The notes under the pieces were generated by a model that ran no database searches, was not told the DNA's origin, and saw only the letters and a list, made by a program, of their open reading frames with translations. The translations under genes and the position numbers were made by a program. 64,000 nucleotides of DNA from Acrocarpospora phusangensis. GTDB taxonomy: Bacteria; Actinomycetota; Actinomycetes; Streptosporangiales; Streptosporangiaceae. Shown in pieces: positions 1 through 8,469 of this stretch. The stretch covers positions 157,166 through 221,165 of the forward strand of contig NZ_BOOA01000003.1 in the NCBI RefSeq assembly GCF_016862995.1, given 5' to 3'. Each line of letters begins with the position of its first letter. The first letter of the stretch is position 1.

Positions 1-197
1 TCACCGGAAAGCCGGTGATCGTCTACCCGAACAGCGGCGAGGGCTGGGACGCGCAGCGGCGGTCGTGGGAAGGCGCGTCCCGGTACGTGGCCGGGGAGGC
101 CCGGCAGTGGGTGGCCGCCGGGGCGCGCATCGTCGGCGGGTGCTGCCGGGTGCGTCCCGCCGACATCACGGAAATCGCCCAGGTCGCGGTGGATTAG
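1..197 (+). CDS. mmuM: Homocysteine S-methyltransferase, C-terminal end (partial)
   Basis: Only the last 64 codons are present; the gene enters from the left edge and stops with TAG at 195-197. The peptide reads [14 protein letters not shown] and then [11 protein letters not shown] near the end. The GGCCR motif supplies two of the zinc-binding cysteines in the methionine synthase/BHMT homocysteine-binding fold, and PNSGE-W followed by GGCCR is typical of the MmuM branch. Such enzymes move a methyl group from S-methylmethionine or S-adenosylmethionine to homocysteine in the cytoplasm, giving methionine. The short length leaves the exact subfamily open. Confidence 0.85.
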   Translation, partial: TGKPVIVYPNSGEGWDAQRRSWEGASRYVAGEARQWVAAGARIVGGCCRVRPADITEIAQVAVD

Positions 198-239
198 GCC
201 CCGGCGGGGTTCCCTCAAAACGCTTCAAGGGATTTCGCG

Positions 240-986
240 TCAAGAAGGGCTGGACTCGGCGCGTACCAGGCGGAGGAAGGCTTTCAGCCCGCTGATGAGC
301 TCCTGGTTGTCGCTCAAGCCGTCGACGGTTTCGTCGAATCGCCGGGTCATCTGCGTGATGCGCCGGTTCAGGTCGTGGTCGCCGGTCTCCGCGTCCGCCC
401 GCAGCGCGGCCAGCTCCGCGCGGGTCTGGCCGAGCTTCTCGTCCAGGTCGCGAACCGACTCCTCCAGCTTGGTACGCGCCTCGGTGAGCGCGGCGACCTC
501 GCCGCGGAGCGTGGCCACGTCCTGGCGCGGGTAGTGCAGCTCCTCCATCAGGCTGCTGACCCGCTCCCGCAGGTGGGACATGTACGACCCGGCCGGCCTG
601 AACGCCGTCGCCAGCAGGTAGAACCCCGCGAAGTAGTACCCCACCTGAGCGCCGGAGAAGTACGTGATGACCGCGATGACCGCCGCGGAGAGCAGGTGCC
701 CGGCGACGGCGAAGCGCAGCATCCGGCGGGCGATCTCCGCCGCCTCGTCCTCACGCGCCTGCGGCACCTCGATGCCGCGCTCCCGGGACAGGTGCGTCTC
801 GTGGACGACCCTCCGGGCGGAGAAGTACAGGTTCCACGGCACGGTCAGCAGGACGAGCAGCCAGATCAGGCTGATCGCGCCGACGAGTACGGCGAGCAGC
901 GTGCTGGGCGCGACGCCCGTATGAAAGGTCAGCCAGGCCGCGAAGACCGCGAACGCTAGCGACACCAGAAAAATCCACCATTTCAT
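240..986 (-). CDS. Membrane protein with C-terminal coiled coil
   Basis: A 248-residue protein that I cannot assign to a named family. Hydrophobic segments lie at about residues 3-20, 28-50, 92-112 and 116-130, which makes a four-helix membrane domain. From about 135 to 225 the chain is charged and heptad-like (SLMEEL, LRGEVAALTEARTKLEESV, DEKLGQTRAELAALRAD), predicting a long cytoplasmic coiled coil, followed by a short tail. The ATG start is preceded by no strong ribosome site. It lies 40 bases downstream of the GlxA-type regulator on the same strand and may share its transcript. A scaffold or sensor role is only a guess. Confidence 0.75.
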   Translation of the reverse strand: MKWWIFLVSLAFAVFAAWLTFHTGVAPSTLLAVLVGAISLIWLLVLLTVPWNLYFSARRVVHETHLSRERGIEVPQAREDEAAEIARRMLRFAVAGHLLSAAVIAVITYFSGAQVGYYFAGFYLLATAFRPAGSYMSHLRERVSSLMEELHYPRQDVATLRGEVAALTEARTKLEESVRDLDEKLGQTRAELAALRADAETGDHDLNRRITQMTRRFDETVDGLSDNQELISGLKAFLRLVRAESSPS

Positions 987-1026
987 GAAAACAATGATCT
1001 TCCGGGATGCCGTCGCGGGACACCGC

Positions 1027-2007
1027 TCATGTACTCAACTTCGTCTGAGGTCGTGACTGGGTGAGCCGGTAGTGCGAGGGCGGCACGCCGTAACAGTCGA
1101 CGAAGGCCTGGCGAAGCGTCTCGGCCGTGCCGAACCCGCAGCGGGCGGCCACGGCGGGCAACGGCAGCGAGGTGGAGGTCAGCAGGTGGGCGGCCGCCTC
1201 GGTACGCGTCTGCCGGACGAACTTGCCCGGCGTCCGGCCCAGGTGCCTGACGAACAGCCGGGTCAGATGCCGCTCGCTCACCCCCGCGTCGGCGGCCAGC
1301 GTCGCGGCGGTCAGATCGGCCTCCGGATGCGCGGTGATGTAGTCGGCCACCCGTTTGACCAGCCTGTTGGAGGGCGCCGGAGCGGCGGTGAACATGCTCA
1401 TCTGCGCCTGGTTGCCCGGCCGCTGGAGGTACGTCACGAGATGCCTGGCCACCGTCCTCGCCAGGTCGACGCCGTTGTCCTCCTCGATGAGCGCGAGCGT
1501 CAGATCCAGGGCGCTGGTGACGCCCGCCGAGGTGTAGACGTTTCCGTCCCGGATGAAGATGGGGTCGGGGTCTATGCGTACCTTCGGATGGCTTGCGGCT
1601 ACTTCGTCCGCCCAGTGCCAGTGCGTGGTGGCCCTGCGGTCGTCGAGGAGGCCGGAGGCGGCCAGAATCCGCGTGCCGGTGCAGACCGCCGCGATCCGGC
1701 GGCTCTCCCGCGCCAGCCTGCGCACATGCGCGAGAATCAGCCGGTTGTCCGCCGCGTCCTGGCTGCCCACGCCGCCCGACACGAGCAGGGTGTCGATCGG
1801 CCCGGTGACCCGTTCGAGGGTCTCGTTGGTGTGCAGGGCGACGGTGGGGCCGCAGTCGATCGGACGGGCTCCGGGGGTGACGAGGCGGACGCGGTAGTAG
1901 GGGTCCGCGCCGTACAGGTTCGCGGTCTCGAGGGTGGAGACCACGCAGGCGATGTCCAGGAGTTCCGCGGCGTCGTACCCGACGACCACGAAATGCCGCT
2001 CGCTCAT
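1027..2007 (-). CDS. GlxA-family AraC transcriptional regulator
   Basis: 326 residues with two domains. Residues 1-185 form a DJ-1/PfpI-like amidotransferase fold: an N-terminal VVVGYDAAELLDIACV strand, then the nucleophile-elbow-like AAVCTGTRILAASGLL and the THWHWADE segment usual in GlxA proteins. Residues about 215-315 are an AraC/XylS double HTH (TLAADAGVSERHLTRLFVRHLG, then LPLPAVAARCGFGTAETLRQAF). Such proteins sense small ligands through the PfpI-like domain and activate or repress neighbouring genes. The target is unknown; the adjacent coiled-coil membrane gene and the divergent small membrane gene are the obvious candidates. Confidence 0.92.
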   Translation of the reverse strand: MSERHFVVVGYDAAELLDIACVVSTLETANLYGADPYYRVRLVTPGARPIDCGPTVALHTNETLERVTGPIDTLLVSGGVGSQDAADNRLILAHVRRLARESRRIAAVCTGTRILAASGLLDDRRATTHWHWADEVAASHPKVRIDPDPIFIRDGNVYTSAGVTSALDLTLALIEEDNGVDLARTVARHLVTYLQRPGNQAQMSMFTAAPAPSNRLVKRVADYITAHPEADLTAATLAADAGVSERHLTRLFVRHLGRTPGKFVRQTRTEAAAHLLTSTSLPLPAVAARCGFGTAETLRQAFVDCYGVPPSHYRLTQSRPQTKLST

Positions 2008-2069
2008 GCTCCGACTCTAGGCCGGAAGGACGGGCAGCCCAAGATTCCGGACCAGCCTGACCGCTTTCC

Positions 2070-2096
2070 TTGGGTGACGGACGCGCTGGCTACATT
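2070..2096 (+). promoter_or_regulatory. Putative promoter giving a leaderless mRNA
   Basis: TTGGGT (2070-2075) and TACATT (2091-2096) are separated by 15 bases and resemble -35 and -10 boxes. The -10 box ends 8 bases before the ATG at 2105 and no Shine-Dalgarno sequence is visible, so transcription probably starts at or next to the start codon. Leaderless messages are common in actinomycetes. The 15-base spacer is shorter than usual. Confidence 0.4.
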
Positions 2097-2104
2097 GTCG
2101 AACC

Positions 2105-2515
2105 ATGACTGAGACAGCTCCGCGAGCGCAGAACGGATGGCTGCGGTTCGCCATCCACTACATCGAGATGATCGTCGCCATGTTCGTGGGCATGTTCGCG
2201 CTGGGATTCCTCCAGTCGGCCGTCGGCATCGGCTCCCACAGCGGCCACGGCGGCCGTCCCGACCTCGGCTATCTGCTGATGGCCTTCAACATGTGCGTCG
2301 GGATGGCCCTCTGGATGCGGTTCCGTAAGCACGCCTGGCGGCCCATCCTGGAGATGTGCTCCGCCATGTTCCTGCCTGCGGTTCCGTTATTTCCCTTGCT
2401 CTGGCTGGACGTCATCGACGGCGACACGCTGATGATCGCGTCGCATGTGGCCATGTTCCCGCTCATGCTCGGCGCGATGTTCCTGCGGCGCGCGGAGTAC
2501 ATGCACCCGCACTAG
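2105..2515 (+). CDS. Small four-helix membrane protein
   Basis: 136 residues, hypothetical. Hydrophobic stretches at about 18-37, 58-72, 84-103 and 108-126 indicate four membrane helices. The protein is unusually rich in Met (for example MIVAMFVGMFALGFL and MIASHVAMFPLMLGAMFLRR) and has His residues near the first loop and the C-terminus (GSHSGHGG, YMHPH). These residues could bind metal, but no known motif is present. It is divergent from the GlxA-type regulator (97-base gap), which may control it. It ends 7 bases before the convergent SDR gene. Family not recognised with confidence. Confidence 0.75.
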   Translation: MTETAPRAQNGWLRFAIHYIEMIVAMFVGMFALGFLQSAVGIGSHSGHGGRPDLGYLLMAFNMCVGMALWMRFRKHAWRPILEMCSAMFLPAVPLFPLLWLDVIDGDTLMIASHVAMFPLMLGAMFLRRAEYMHPH

Positions 2516-2522
2516 ACCACCA

Positions 2523-3272
2523 CTACACCGCGCGGCGTCCGCCGTCCACGTCCAGGATGGTGCCCTGGGTGTAGCTGGACTCGTCGGAGGCGAGGTAGGT
2601 GATCGCGGCGGCGATCTGCTCGGGCGCGGCCATGTATCCGGCCGGGGTCTGCTCCACCAGCTCGTTCACGCTCTCGCCGGCCTCCGCCGACATGGGCGTA
2701 CGCACCGGGCCAGGTGAGACCGCGTTGACGCGCACGCCGCGGCGGCCGTACTCCGCGGCCCAGTTGCGGGTGAGCTGGTTGAGCGCGGACTTGCTGGCGC
2801 CGTACACGGCCGAGTTGGCCAGGGCGATGCTGCCGGCCACGCTGCTGACGTTCACGACGGCGCCGGAACCGCGGGCCGCCATGGCCGGAGCGAGCTCGCT
2901 GACCAGGTAGAACGGCGCCTTCACGTCCGTGGCCATGATCGCGTCGAAGGTCTCCTCCGGGAAGTCCTCGGTAGGGCCGAACGCGGCGATTCCGGCGTTG
3001 TTCACCAGAATGTCGATGGGCCCGACGGTCTCCTCCGCCCGGTGGGCCAGCTCCTTGGCGCTGGCGGCGTCGTGCAGGTCGGCCGGGATGAACTCGGCTT
3101 CGCCGCCCCGGGAGCGGATGGCGTCCACGACGGCCATGCCGCGTTCCTTGTCCCGCCCGGCGACGACCACGCGGGCGCCGTTGTCCGCCAGCATCATCGC
3201 CGTGGCCTTGCCGATCCCACTCGTCGAACCTGTTACCAGCGCGTTCTTCCCAGACAGGTCATATGAGGCCAT
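2523..3272 (-). CDS. SDR-family NAD(P)-dependent oxidoreductase
   Basis: 249 residues, a classical short-chain dehydrogenase/reductase. The cofactor motif TGSTSGIG is near residue 12, NNAGI near 90, the catalytic Ser in NVSSVAGS, and the Tyr-Lys pair in YGASK near 155. The C-terminal IDVDGG motif is also typical. It reduces or oxidises a carbonyl or alcohol of unknown identity in the cytoplasm. I chose the ATG at 3272 because a GGGGGGA ribosome site lies just upstream and the SDR fold begins at once (MASYDLSGKNALVTG); the longer frame to 3335 adds non-homologous residues. It converges with the small membrane gene. Confidence 0.92.
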   Translation of the reverse strand: MASYDLSGKNALVTGSTSGIGKATAMMLADNGARVVVAGRDKERGMAVVDAIRSRGGEAEFIPADLHDAASAKELAHRAEETVGPIDILVNNAGIAAFGPTEDFPEETFDAIMATDVKAPFYLVSELAPAMAARGSGAVVNVSSVAGSIALANSAVYGASKSALNQLTRNWAAEYGRRGVRVNAVSPGPVRTPMSAEAGESVNELVEQTPAGYMAAPEQIAAAITYLASDESSYTQGTILDVDGGRRAV

Positions 3273-3400
3273 GGTGTCCCCCCAGATTCCATTTCCCCAC
3301 GTCCACGCTATGCAGCGATCTTCGCCGCTGTCCAATGTGGCACCACTCAGAACCCACGGGTCCCTCCTGTACCGTAGCTTTTTGGACCTTGGAGGATCAG

Positions 3401-4027
3401 GTGCGCGAAACGGAGATCAGTGACGCTGCGCTCCTGGCGAGGGCGGGCACGCTGCAGGCGGAGGGCGCTCACGTGCTGCGGGTCCTGCGGCTGGAGGACG
3501 CCTTCGCCGGGTTCGGGCCGGCGCAGGTGGTCGGCAGCATGGTGTCCGGGCTGATGGTCTGGCGCGACCTGGACGTGGTGTTCACCGCCCCCCACGCCAC
3601 CGCCGTCGACGTGTTCACGGCGCTGGCCCGGCTGGCGACCGTACCCGGGCTGATCGCCGTGGACTACCGCGACGAGCGCGAACAACGCCGGCCCACCGAC
3701 CGGATCGAGGACGAGCGCCACTACCTCGTGTGCCGCTACGAGGGCGCGGGCGGTCTGTGGAAAGTGGACATCACCGTGTGGCTGCACGCGGTCGAACGCC
3801 CAACCCTCGCCGAAGCCGAACACCTGGCCGCGCACGTGACCTCCGAACAGCGTCTGACCATCCTGCGCTTGAAAGACCTCTGGCACCGCAGCCCGCACTA
3901 CCCGTACCGGATCGGCGGCACCGACATCTACGACGCCGTCCTGCACCACTCCGTCCGCTCCCCAGAGGACTTCTCCACCTACCTACGCGTACGCGACCTG
4001 CCCATTTCACCCCACGAACCTCACTGA
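3401..4027 (+). CDS. Nucleotidyltransferase-fold protein
   Basis: 208 residues from a GTG start with a GGAGG site at 3391-3395. A longer frame exists upstream but would overlap the divergent SDR gene's start. VVGSMVSGLMVWRDLDVV near residues 43-60 fits the nucleotidyltransferase pattern of a Gly-Ser followed by Asp-x-Asp, and WKVDITVWL near 125 supplies a plausible third acidic residue. This resembles aminoglycoside- or antitoxin-type minimal nucleotidyltransferases. The substrate is unknown, and assignment rests on motif resemblance only. Confidence 0.7.
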   Translation: MRETEISDAALLARAGTLQAEGAHVLRVLRLEDAFAGFGPAQVVGSMVSGLMVWRDLDVVFTAPHATAVDVFTALARLATVPGLIAVDYRDEREQRRPTDRIEDERHYLVCRYEGAGGLWKVDITVWLHAVERPTLAEAEHLAAHVTSEQRLTILRLKDLWHRSPHYPYRIGGTDIYDAVLHHSVRSPEDFSTYLRVRDLPISPHEPH

Positions 4028-4048
4028 TCGGGGAAACGTCTTAACGGC

Positions 4049-4492
4049 ATGCGGATCCTTCAAGCGGGGAGATTTGCGGCGACGCTGATCGTGCTGACGT
4101 CCTGCGGATCGATACTGGCCTCGACGCCCACGGCCACGGACGACTTCATCGTCCGCGCGAAGGAGGTCGCCGAGCGCCGGGAGGGCTCAGAGGAGGGCTG
4201 GGCGGGGTTGCAGGAGGTGTTCACCTACGAAACGGTGACGCCACAAGAGCTGAAGCTAAGCTACGGGCACGGCGCATGCGATTCGACGTTCGGCGCGAGG
4301 GTCTATGAGACCGCGCAGGTGGTCGTGGTCGATGTCGATGTGCGGGAGGACTATGTCCAGGTCTGCACCGCGATAATGCTCACGGACCAGATCGGCGTGC
4401 GGCTCGACGAGCCTCTCGGCACGCGGGTGGTGCTGGATTCCCGTAGCGGACTGCCCGCATCGCGGGGAACAGACCGGGATCCCAGCGAGTAG
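4049..4492 (+). CDS. Putative lipoprotein
   Basis: 147 residues. The N-terminus (basic MRILQAGR, hydrophobic core, then LTSC at residues 17-20) is a lipobox signal peptide, so the mature protein should be lipid-anchored outside the membrane. The rest is acidic and has no motif I recognise; three further cysteines occur in the mature part. It begins 21 bases after the nucleotidyltransferase-like gene and may be cotranscribed, although no clear ribosome site precedes the ATG. Function unknown. Confidence 0.65.
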   Translation: MRILQAGRFAATLIVLTSCGSILASTPTATDDFIVRAKEVAERREGSEEGWAGLQEVFTYETVTPQELKLSYGHGACDSTFGARVYETAQVVVVDVDVREDYVQVCTAIMLTDQIGVRLDEPLGTRVVLDSRSGLPASRGTDRDPSE

Positions 4493-4498
4493 GCGCCG

Positions 4499-5008
4499 TT
4501 ACGTGCAGCTCCAGCAGTAGAGCAGCTGGTCGTCGGCTTTGGCGCGGCGGGCGAGGCCGACGAACTGTTCGGTCAAGGCGAAGAGGTGGCGTCTGTCCTC
4601 GGGGCTCCAGCTTTTGAACTCCTCGGCCTCCGACCACCGCCCCGCGACCTCGGGCACTCGCGAGTCGTCAAGGTCGGCGAGCGCGTCGCGCGCCATCACG
4701 GGCAACTCCGCGATCCACGACCCGTCCAGGTACGGCGAGTCCTCTGGGAGCGACTCCCACTCCTCGTCGCTCTGGGGAGCGCCCTCCGGAGGCGGGTACA
4801 GCATCACGCTGTCGATGAGATCGATGGAGTAGGGCACACCGGCGGCCAGAGCGACAAGCTGGCCGAACGCCACATGCGGGTCGATCGACTTGGCGTCCAC
4901 GGCGTCGAACACCGGGCGCTCGGGCTCATCGACCGCCCGAGGGTTCTCCGGATCGGCGATGGCCGCGTCCCGGCCAGCAGCCCGGTAGTAGTCGTAAAGA
5001 ACGCCCAC
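4499..5008 (-). CDS. Conserved hypothetical protein
   Basis: 169 residues from a GTG start with GGGAG five bases upstream. The sequence begins MGVLYDYYRA, has an AxDAKSIDPHVAFGQLV segment and ends YCWSC. This layout resembles a widespread actinobacterial family of uncharacterised soluble proteins of about 170 residues. It is acidic, with no signal peptide or membrane segment. It is convergent with the lipoprotein gene (6-base gap). No function can be inferred from context. Confidence 0.7.
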   Translation of the reverse strand: MGVLYDYYRAAGRDAAIADPENPRAVDEPERPVFDAVDAKSIDPHVAFGQLVALAAGVPYSIDLIDSVMLYPPPEGAPQSDEEWESLPEDSPYLDGSWIAELPVMARDALADLDDSRVPEVAGRWSEAEEFKSWSPEDRRHLFALTEQFVGLARRAKADDQLLYCWSCT

Positions 5009-5099
5009 GTCGTCTCCCGCCTCGGCGAATGATCAGGAGTCACAGTAGGAGATCTACCACTATCTCTGGAAGTGTCCCGGGAGCGGACAGCAGATCAAG

Positions 5100-5260
5100 C
5101 CGATGGCTGCGGCGGCACGGCCAGCTGACCTGGCCGTCGGCGCGGCTGGGTCTACTTTCCGGCAACGCCGACCTCAGGGTGCCGATGGCTGAGGCGGCAC
5201 GCCAGTGACCTGGCGGTCGGCGCGGCTGGGTCTACTTTCCGGGAACGCCGACCTCAGGGT
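5100..5260. repeat. Imperfect tandem duplication of the ltrA 3' end
   Basis: Two copies of an approximately 80-base unit lie head to tail: 5100-5180 (81 bases) and 5182-5260 (79 bases). They differ by two single-base indels and a few substitutions. The right copy contains the last codons of the LtrA gene, ending PEVGVPGK and stop on the minus strand. The left copy contains the same codons with one change (PEVGVAGK and stop), now outside the gene. The gene terminus and its downstream flank were therefore duplicated together. Confidence 0.85.
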
Positions 5261-6467
5261 TCGGCTGCTGGTGGTCTTGATGGTCGTCGCCAGGGCCCAC
5301 TTGCTCACCGGGACCGTGATCCTGATGAGCTTCGCCGCCACCGAGCCCGCGCCGGTGGTCGAGGGTGGCGATGACCGTCAACACGACCACGACGGCGGCC
5401 ATGGCGGCCCAGCCGGTGACCGACGCCGCCGCTCCCAGCGGCACCACGCAGACCGCGCCGACGACACGATCGACGATCCGCCCGCTCTTCAGCATGGCCC
5501 GATGCAGCGCGTGCCCGACGAGAAAGACCGCGGTCCCGCAGCCAAGCCACCAGGGATTCACATGATCGTCGAAATGCCGGATGGCGTCGGTGATGCCGGC
5601 CGCGACCAGGATGACGCCCACGATCATCGCCAGGTGAGCCCCGGTGAACGCGTAGTAGGCCAGATGCTGCCTCCGGCGTTCGTCGGCCCGCTCGAACTCC
5701 GCCTCCGCCCTGACCTCGTCCCCATCGAAGTACACCCACCACAAGCCCGTCGCGACCGCGATGCCCAGCACCACCCCGACCGCCAGCGGCAGATCCACCG
5801 CATGACTCCCCGGCCCCTCGGCCCCGATGCCGATAGCGACCACCGACTCACCCAGCACCACGATCAGAAGCAGCGCATGCCGCTCCACAAAATGATGGGG
5901 CTCAATAACAAACCCCCGAATATGCCCCAGAAACGGCGACAAATACAGCACCGGTACGGCAACCGCCCAGCAAGCCCAGCCCCACCCCTCAGGCAGATGC
6001 GGCGCAACCAGCACCAACACCCCCGCCGCCGCATTGAACGGCACATTCCGCAAGATCGCCCGCCGCGCCGAGTCAACACTCGCAGTGAGATAAACCACGC
6101 AGTGAATCCCCACCACCACCAGGTACGCCACCGGAAAAGCCCACCCCTCGGGCTCGAAGGCGTAAGGCACAGACAGCCCCATGATGAAGAAAGCCGTCAT
6201 CGCGACAACCAGCAGCAGCCGCACCGGCACCACATCGGGCCGCACCGCATTGGTCAGCCACCCGAACGCGCTGAACATCCACCACACAACGACCATCGGC
6301 AGCAGACCCTGCAACAGCCCTTCCCACCCCGGATGCCCCTCCACCACGTGCGTGACCCGCGTGACCACAAAGACGAAGACCAGATCGAAGAAGAGCTCCA
6401 TCGGCGTCACCCGCCCCTGAGCACCCACAGACGTCCACAGCCGCAACCGCGCCCCGGTCGATGTCAT
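5232..6467 (-). CDS. ltrA: Low temperature requirement protein A (LtrA) family membrane protein
   Basis: 411 residues, mostly hydrophobic, with about ten to twelve predicted membrane helices. The N-terminal ELFFDLVFVFVVTRVTHVV is the hallmark of the LtrA family, and a second signature, FVERHALLLIVVLGESVVAIG, sits in the middle. The family is widespread in actinobacteria and its biochemical function is unknown; the name comes from a Listeria cold-growth phenotype. I chose ATG 6467 because GGGGTGAG precedes it; an adjacent TTG at 6470 is the alternative. A second paralogue lies at 41389-42582. The 3' end is part of a tandem duplication. Confidence 0.9.
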   Translation of the reverse strand: MTSTGARLRLWTSVGAQGRVTPMELFFDLVFVFVVTRVTHVVEGHPGWEGLLQGLLPMVVVWWMFSAFGWLTNAVRPDVVPVRLLLVVAMTAFFIMGLSVPYAFEPEGWAFPVAYLVVVGIHCVVYLTASVDSARRAILRNVPFNAAAGVLVLVAPHLPEGWGWACWAVAVPVLYLSPFLGHIRGFVIEPHHFVERHALLLIVVLGESVVAIGIGAEGPGSHAVDLPLAVGVVLGIAVATGLWWVYFDGDEVRAEAEFERADERRRQHLAYYAFTGAHLAMIVGVILVAAGITDAIRHFDDHVNPWWLGCGTAVFLVGHALHRAMLKSGRIVDRVVGAVCVVPLGAAASVTGWAAMAAVVVVLTVIATLDHRRGLGGGEAHQDHGPGEQVGPGDDHQDHQQPNPEVGVPGK

Positions 6468-6583
6468 CAACTCACCCCTTCACCCACACACAAGGGATGA
6501 AAATATGCCATCCGCCCAACCCAGATCAGGGCCCAATACCCGGTTTCTCCGCTGGAGCAAGGTTCCTGAGCACGCACTCCGCT

Positions 6584-7702
6584 TCATGTGAGTAGGGCGG
6601 AGAACGGGTCCTCGTAGTGGGACCAGGTGTGGGAGCCGGAGACGGCTTCGGCGGGGGTGAGGAGGCAGGAGTCGAGGAGGGTGTGGATGCGGTCGCGGTC
6701 GAGGTCGGGGCCGGTGAAGACGAGGTGCTGGACGCGGTCGCCGAGGGGGTCGGTCCAGTCGAGGGCGGCGGCGACGCGGCGGGCGGGGGAGATCTGGTCC
6801 CAGGAGGTCTCGGGTAGGGCGGCGAGCCAGGGGCCGGCGTCGGCGACGGACATGGCGCCCGCGACGGAGTCCCAGGCGAGCAGGCGGTCGTGCCGGGTGG
6901 CGAGCCAGAAGCGGCCGCGGGAGCGGACGGATCCGGCGATCAGGTCGCCCATGGCCGCGAAGAGGCGGGCGGGGTGGAGCGGGCGCAGGCGGTGCCAGAC
7001 GACGGTGGTGACCTCGCCCGTACGCGCGTCGCAGGGGAGTTGGGCGGTGGCGGGGTCGACGCGTTCCGCGAGTTCGCGGGTGTGGAGGGCGGGGCCGGTC
7101 ACGGCGGGCAGGGAGTCGGTGAAGACGGGGGTGACGGGCGCGAGGTGGGAGAGCAGGGCGCGGGCCAGTTCGATGTCCTCCCGGTCGCCGTTGTGGAGGA
7201 TCAGGGCGGTGGCGTACTCGATCTGGCGGGCCAGGACTTCGGCCAGGTAGCGACGGTCGCCGGCGGCTCCGGCCTGGCCGGTCTCCGCGAGGCGTTCGCC
7301 GCGGGCGATGTCGATGGGCAGATGCTCGGTGTGCAGGGCGGTCAGTACGCCGGTGAGACGCAGGATCTCGGGAGCCTCGTCGAGTGCTTCGGCCACGGAG
7401 CGGGGTTCGACCGAGTCCCACAGGTCCACGATCAGCAGCGACGCGGTGTCGGCATGGCGGATCAGCTGGGGGAGCAGGTCTTCGCGGATCGTGCAGGTGA
7501 CGCAGGCGTGCGCCAGCCGTACCTGGGTGAGGTCGTGGATGCCGGAGGAGTCGCGTACCTCGCGTTCGATGCGGCCTGAGGTGACTTCGCGCAGGTCGTG
7601 GTGGACGGCGATGGCCCCGGGATGGGCGGCGAGGAGCCGGTTGACGGTGGCGCTGCGGGCCGGGGTGTGGAGTCCGGCGACCAGGACGACAGGGGTGGGC
7701 AC
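6584..7702 (-). CDS. CobW/COG0523-family protein with degenerate P-loop
   Basis: 372 residues from GTG 7702, preceded by GGGAGG. The start follows the family pattern (VPTPVVLVAGLHTPARSATVN), but the GxxGxGK[ST] nucleotide-binding loop of CobW/YciC GTPases is missing: the equivalent stretch GLHTPARSAT has no Gly-Lys-Thr. The metal-binding CxCC motif, usually followed by TIREDL, appears as ACVTCTIREDL, leaving a Cys-x-x-Cys. A C-terminal CobW_C-like region includes VVWHRLRPLHPARLFAAM. Family members handle zinc under limitation. A Zur-like palindrome 19 bases upstream of the start agrees with that. GTP binding is doubtful. Confidence 0.85.
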   Translation of the reverse strand: MPTPVVLVAGLHTPARSATVNRLLAAHPGAIAVHHDLREVTSGRIEREVRDSSGIHDLTQVRLAHACVTCTIREDLLPQLIRHADTASLLIVDLWDSVEPRSVAEALDEAPEILRLTGVLTALHTEHLPIDIARGERLAETGQAGAAGDRRYLAEVLARQIEYATALILHNGDREDIELARALLSHLAPVTPVFTDSLPAVTGPALHTRELAERVDPATAQLPCDARTGEVTTVVWHRLRPLHPARLFAAMGDLIAGSVRSRGRFWLATRHDRLLAWDSVAGAMSVADAGPWLAALPETSWDQISPARRVAAALDWTDPLGDRVQHLVFTGPDLDRDRIHTLLDSCLLTPAEAVSGSHTWSHYEDPFSALLT

Positions 7703-7720
7703 GGCTACCTCCCGAGTGAA

Positions 7721-7737
7721 ATGAAAACCGTTGTCAT
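7721..7737 (-). promoter_or_regulatory. Putative Zur operator of the CobW-like gene
   Basis: ATGAAAACCGTTGTCAT is a 17-base palindrome with one mismatched pair. It fits the actinobacterial Zur-box pattern of a TGAAAA-type half-site and its inverse. It lies 19-35 bases upstream of the GTG start, where a zinc-bound Zur repressor would block transcription under zinc-replete conditions. The assignment rests on pattern resemblance plus the COG0523 gene behind it. Confidence 0.65.
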
Positions 7738-7873
7738 TATCATGACACATCTTCCCCACGAGGAAGCGCTGGGGAGGGGCGATGACCCGGAATCTGCGGA
7801 ATCTCAGGTTCTTGCCAAGAAGCATCCCTATCGTCCTGCGCGCCACATTCGCTCACACGAAAGGCGTTAACCC

Positions 7874-8410
7874 ATGCGGCGAAGCACCCTCATCCCCGCT
7901 GCTCTGGGCGCGACTCTGATCGGCGCGACGCTGATCAGCGCTGCTCCCGCCTCCGCCACGACGGCCTCCGCCACGACCGGCACCTGCGAGAAGGCCGCCT
8001 GGATCGGCCAGGTCCAGGGCAGGCCGGCCGGCCTCGGAGTCCACTCCCGCAGCGGCGACTACTTCTGGCACGACAAGAACGGCTTCCACCTGCGCGTCAC
8101 CCAGAAGCGCAGCAAGGCCCAGACCTACTCGGGCACGATCACCTCGAACACCCCGATCGTGGGCTTCAAGTGGGTCAAGCTGGAGAAGCAGGACAAGATC
8201 GAGCTGTCGGCCGACAAGCTCACGATCAACTTCACCGTGGTGAACCACGGCCTGATGGACGGCTTCGACTTCAAGACCTCCTGCGCCGACACCCTCACGG
8301 TCTCCGGCCTGACGATCAACGGCCAGCCGCTGCCGCGCGGCAAGGTCTACCTGGGCAAGTACCGCAAGCACCCCGCCACGATCCCGTTCACGGTGCACCG
8401 TAAGGCCTGA
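7874..8410 (+). CDS. Secreted protein of unknown function
   Basis: 178 residues. A Sec signal peptide covers about residues 1-28 (MRRSTLIPAALG, hydrophobic core, APASA cleavage region). The mature part has two cysteines (near 37 and 136) that could form a disulfide, and its alternating hydrophobic pattern suggests a beta-rich domain. No catalytic motif is recognised. GAAAGG upstream of the ATG may be the ribosome site. It is divergent from the Zur-box/CobW gene with 171 bases between the starts; the operator is closer to the CobW gene, so zinc control of this gene is uncertain. Confidence 0.7.
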   Translation: MRRSTLIPAALGATLIGATLISAAPASATTASATTGTCEKAAWIGQVQGRPAGLGVHSRSGDYFWHDKNGFHLRVTQKRSKAQTYSGTITSNTPIVGFKWVKLEKQDKIELSADKLTINFTVVNHGLMDGFDFKTSCADTLTVSGLTINGQPLPRGKVYLGKYRKHPATIPFTVHRKA

Positions 8411-8469
8411 CGTGGGACGTCCGGCCAGGCCCCCGTACGATGACGGGCCACGGCCGGAGGAGGAAGCAG

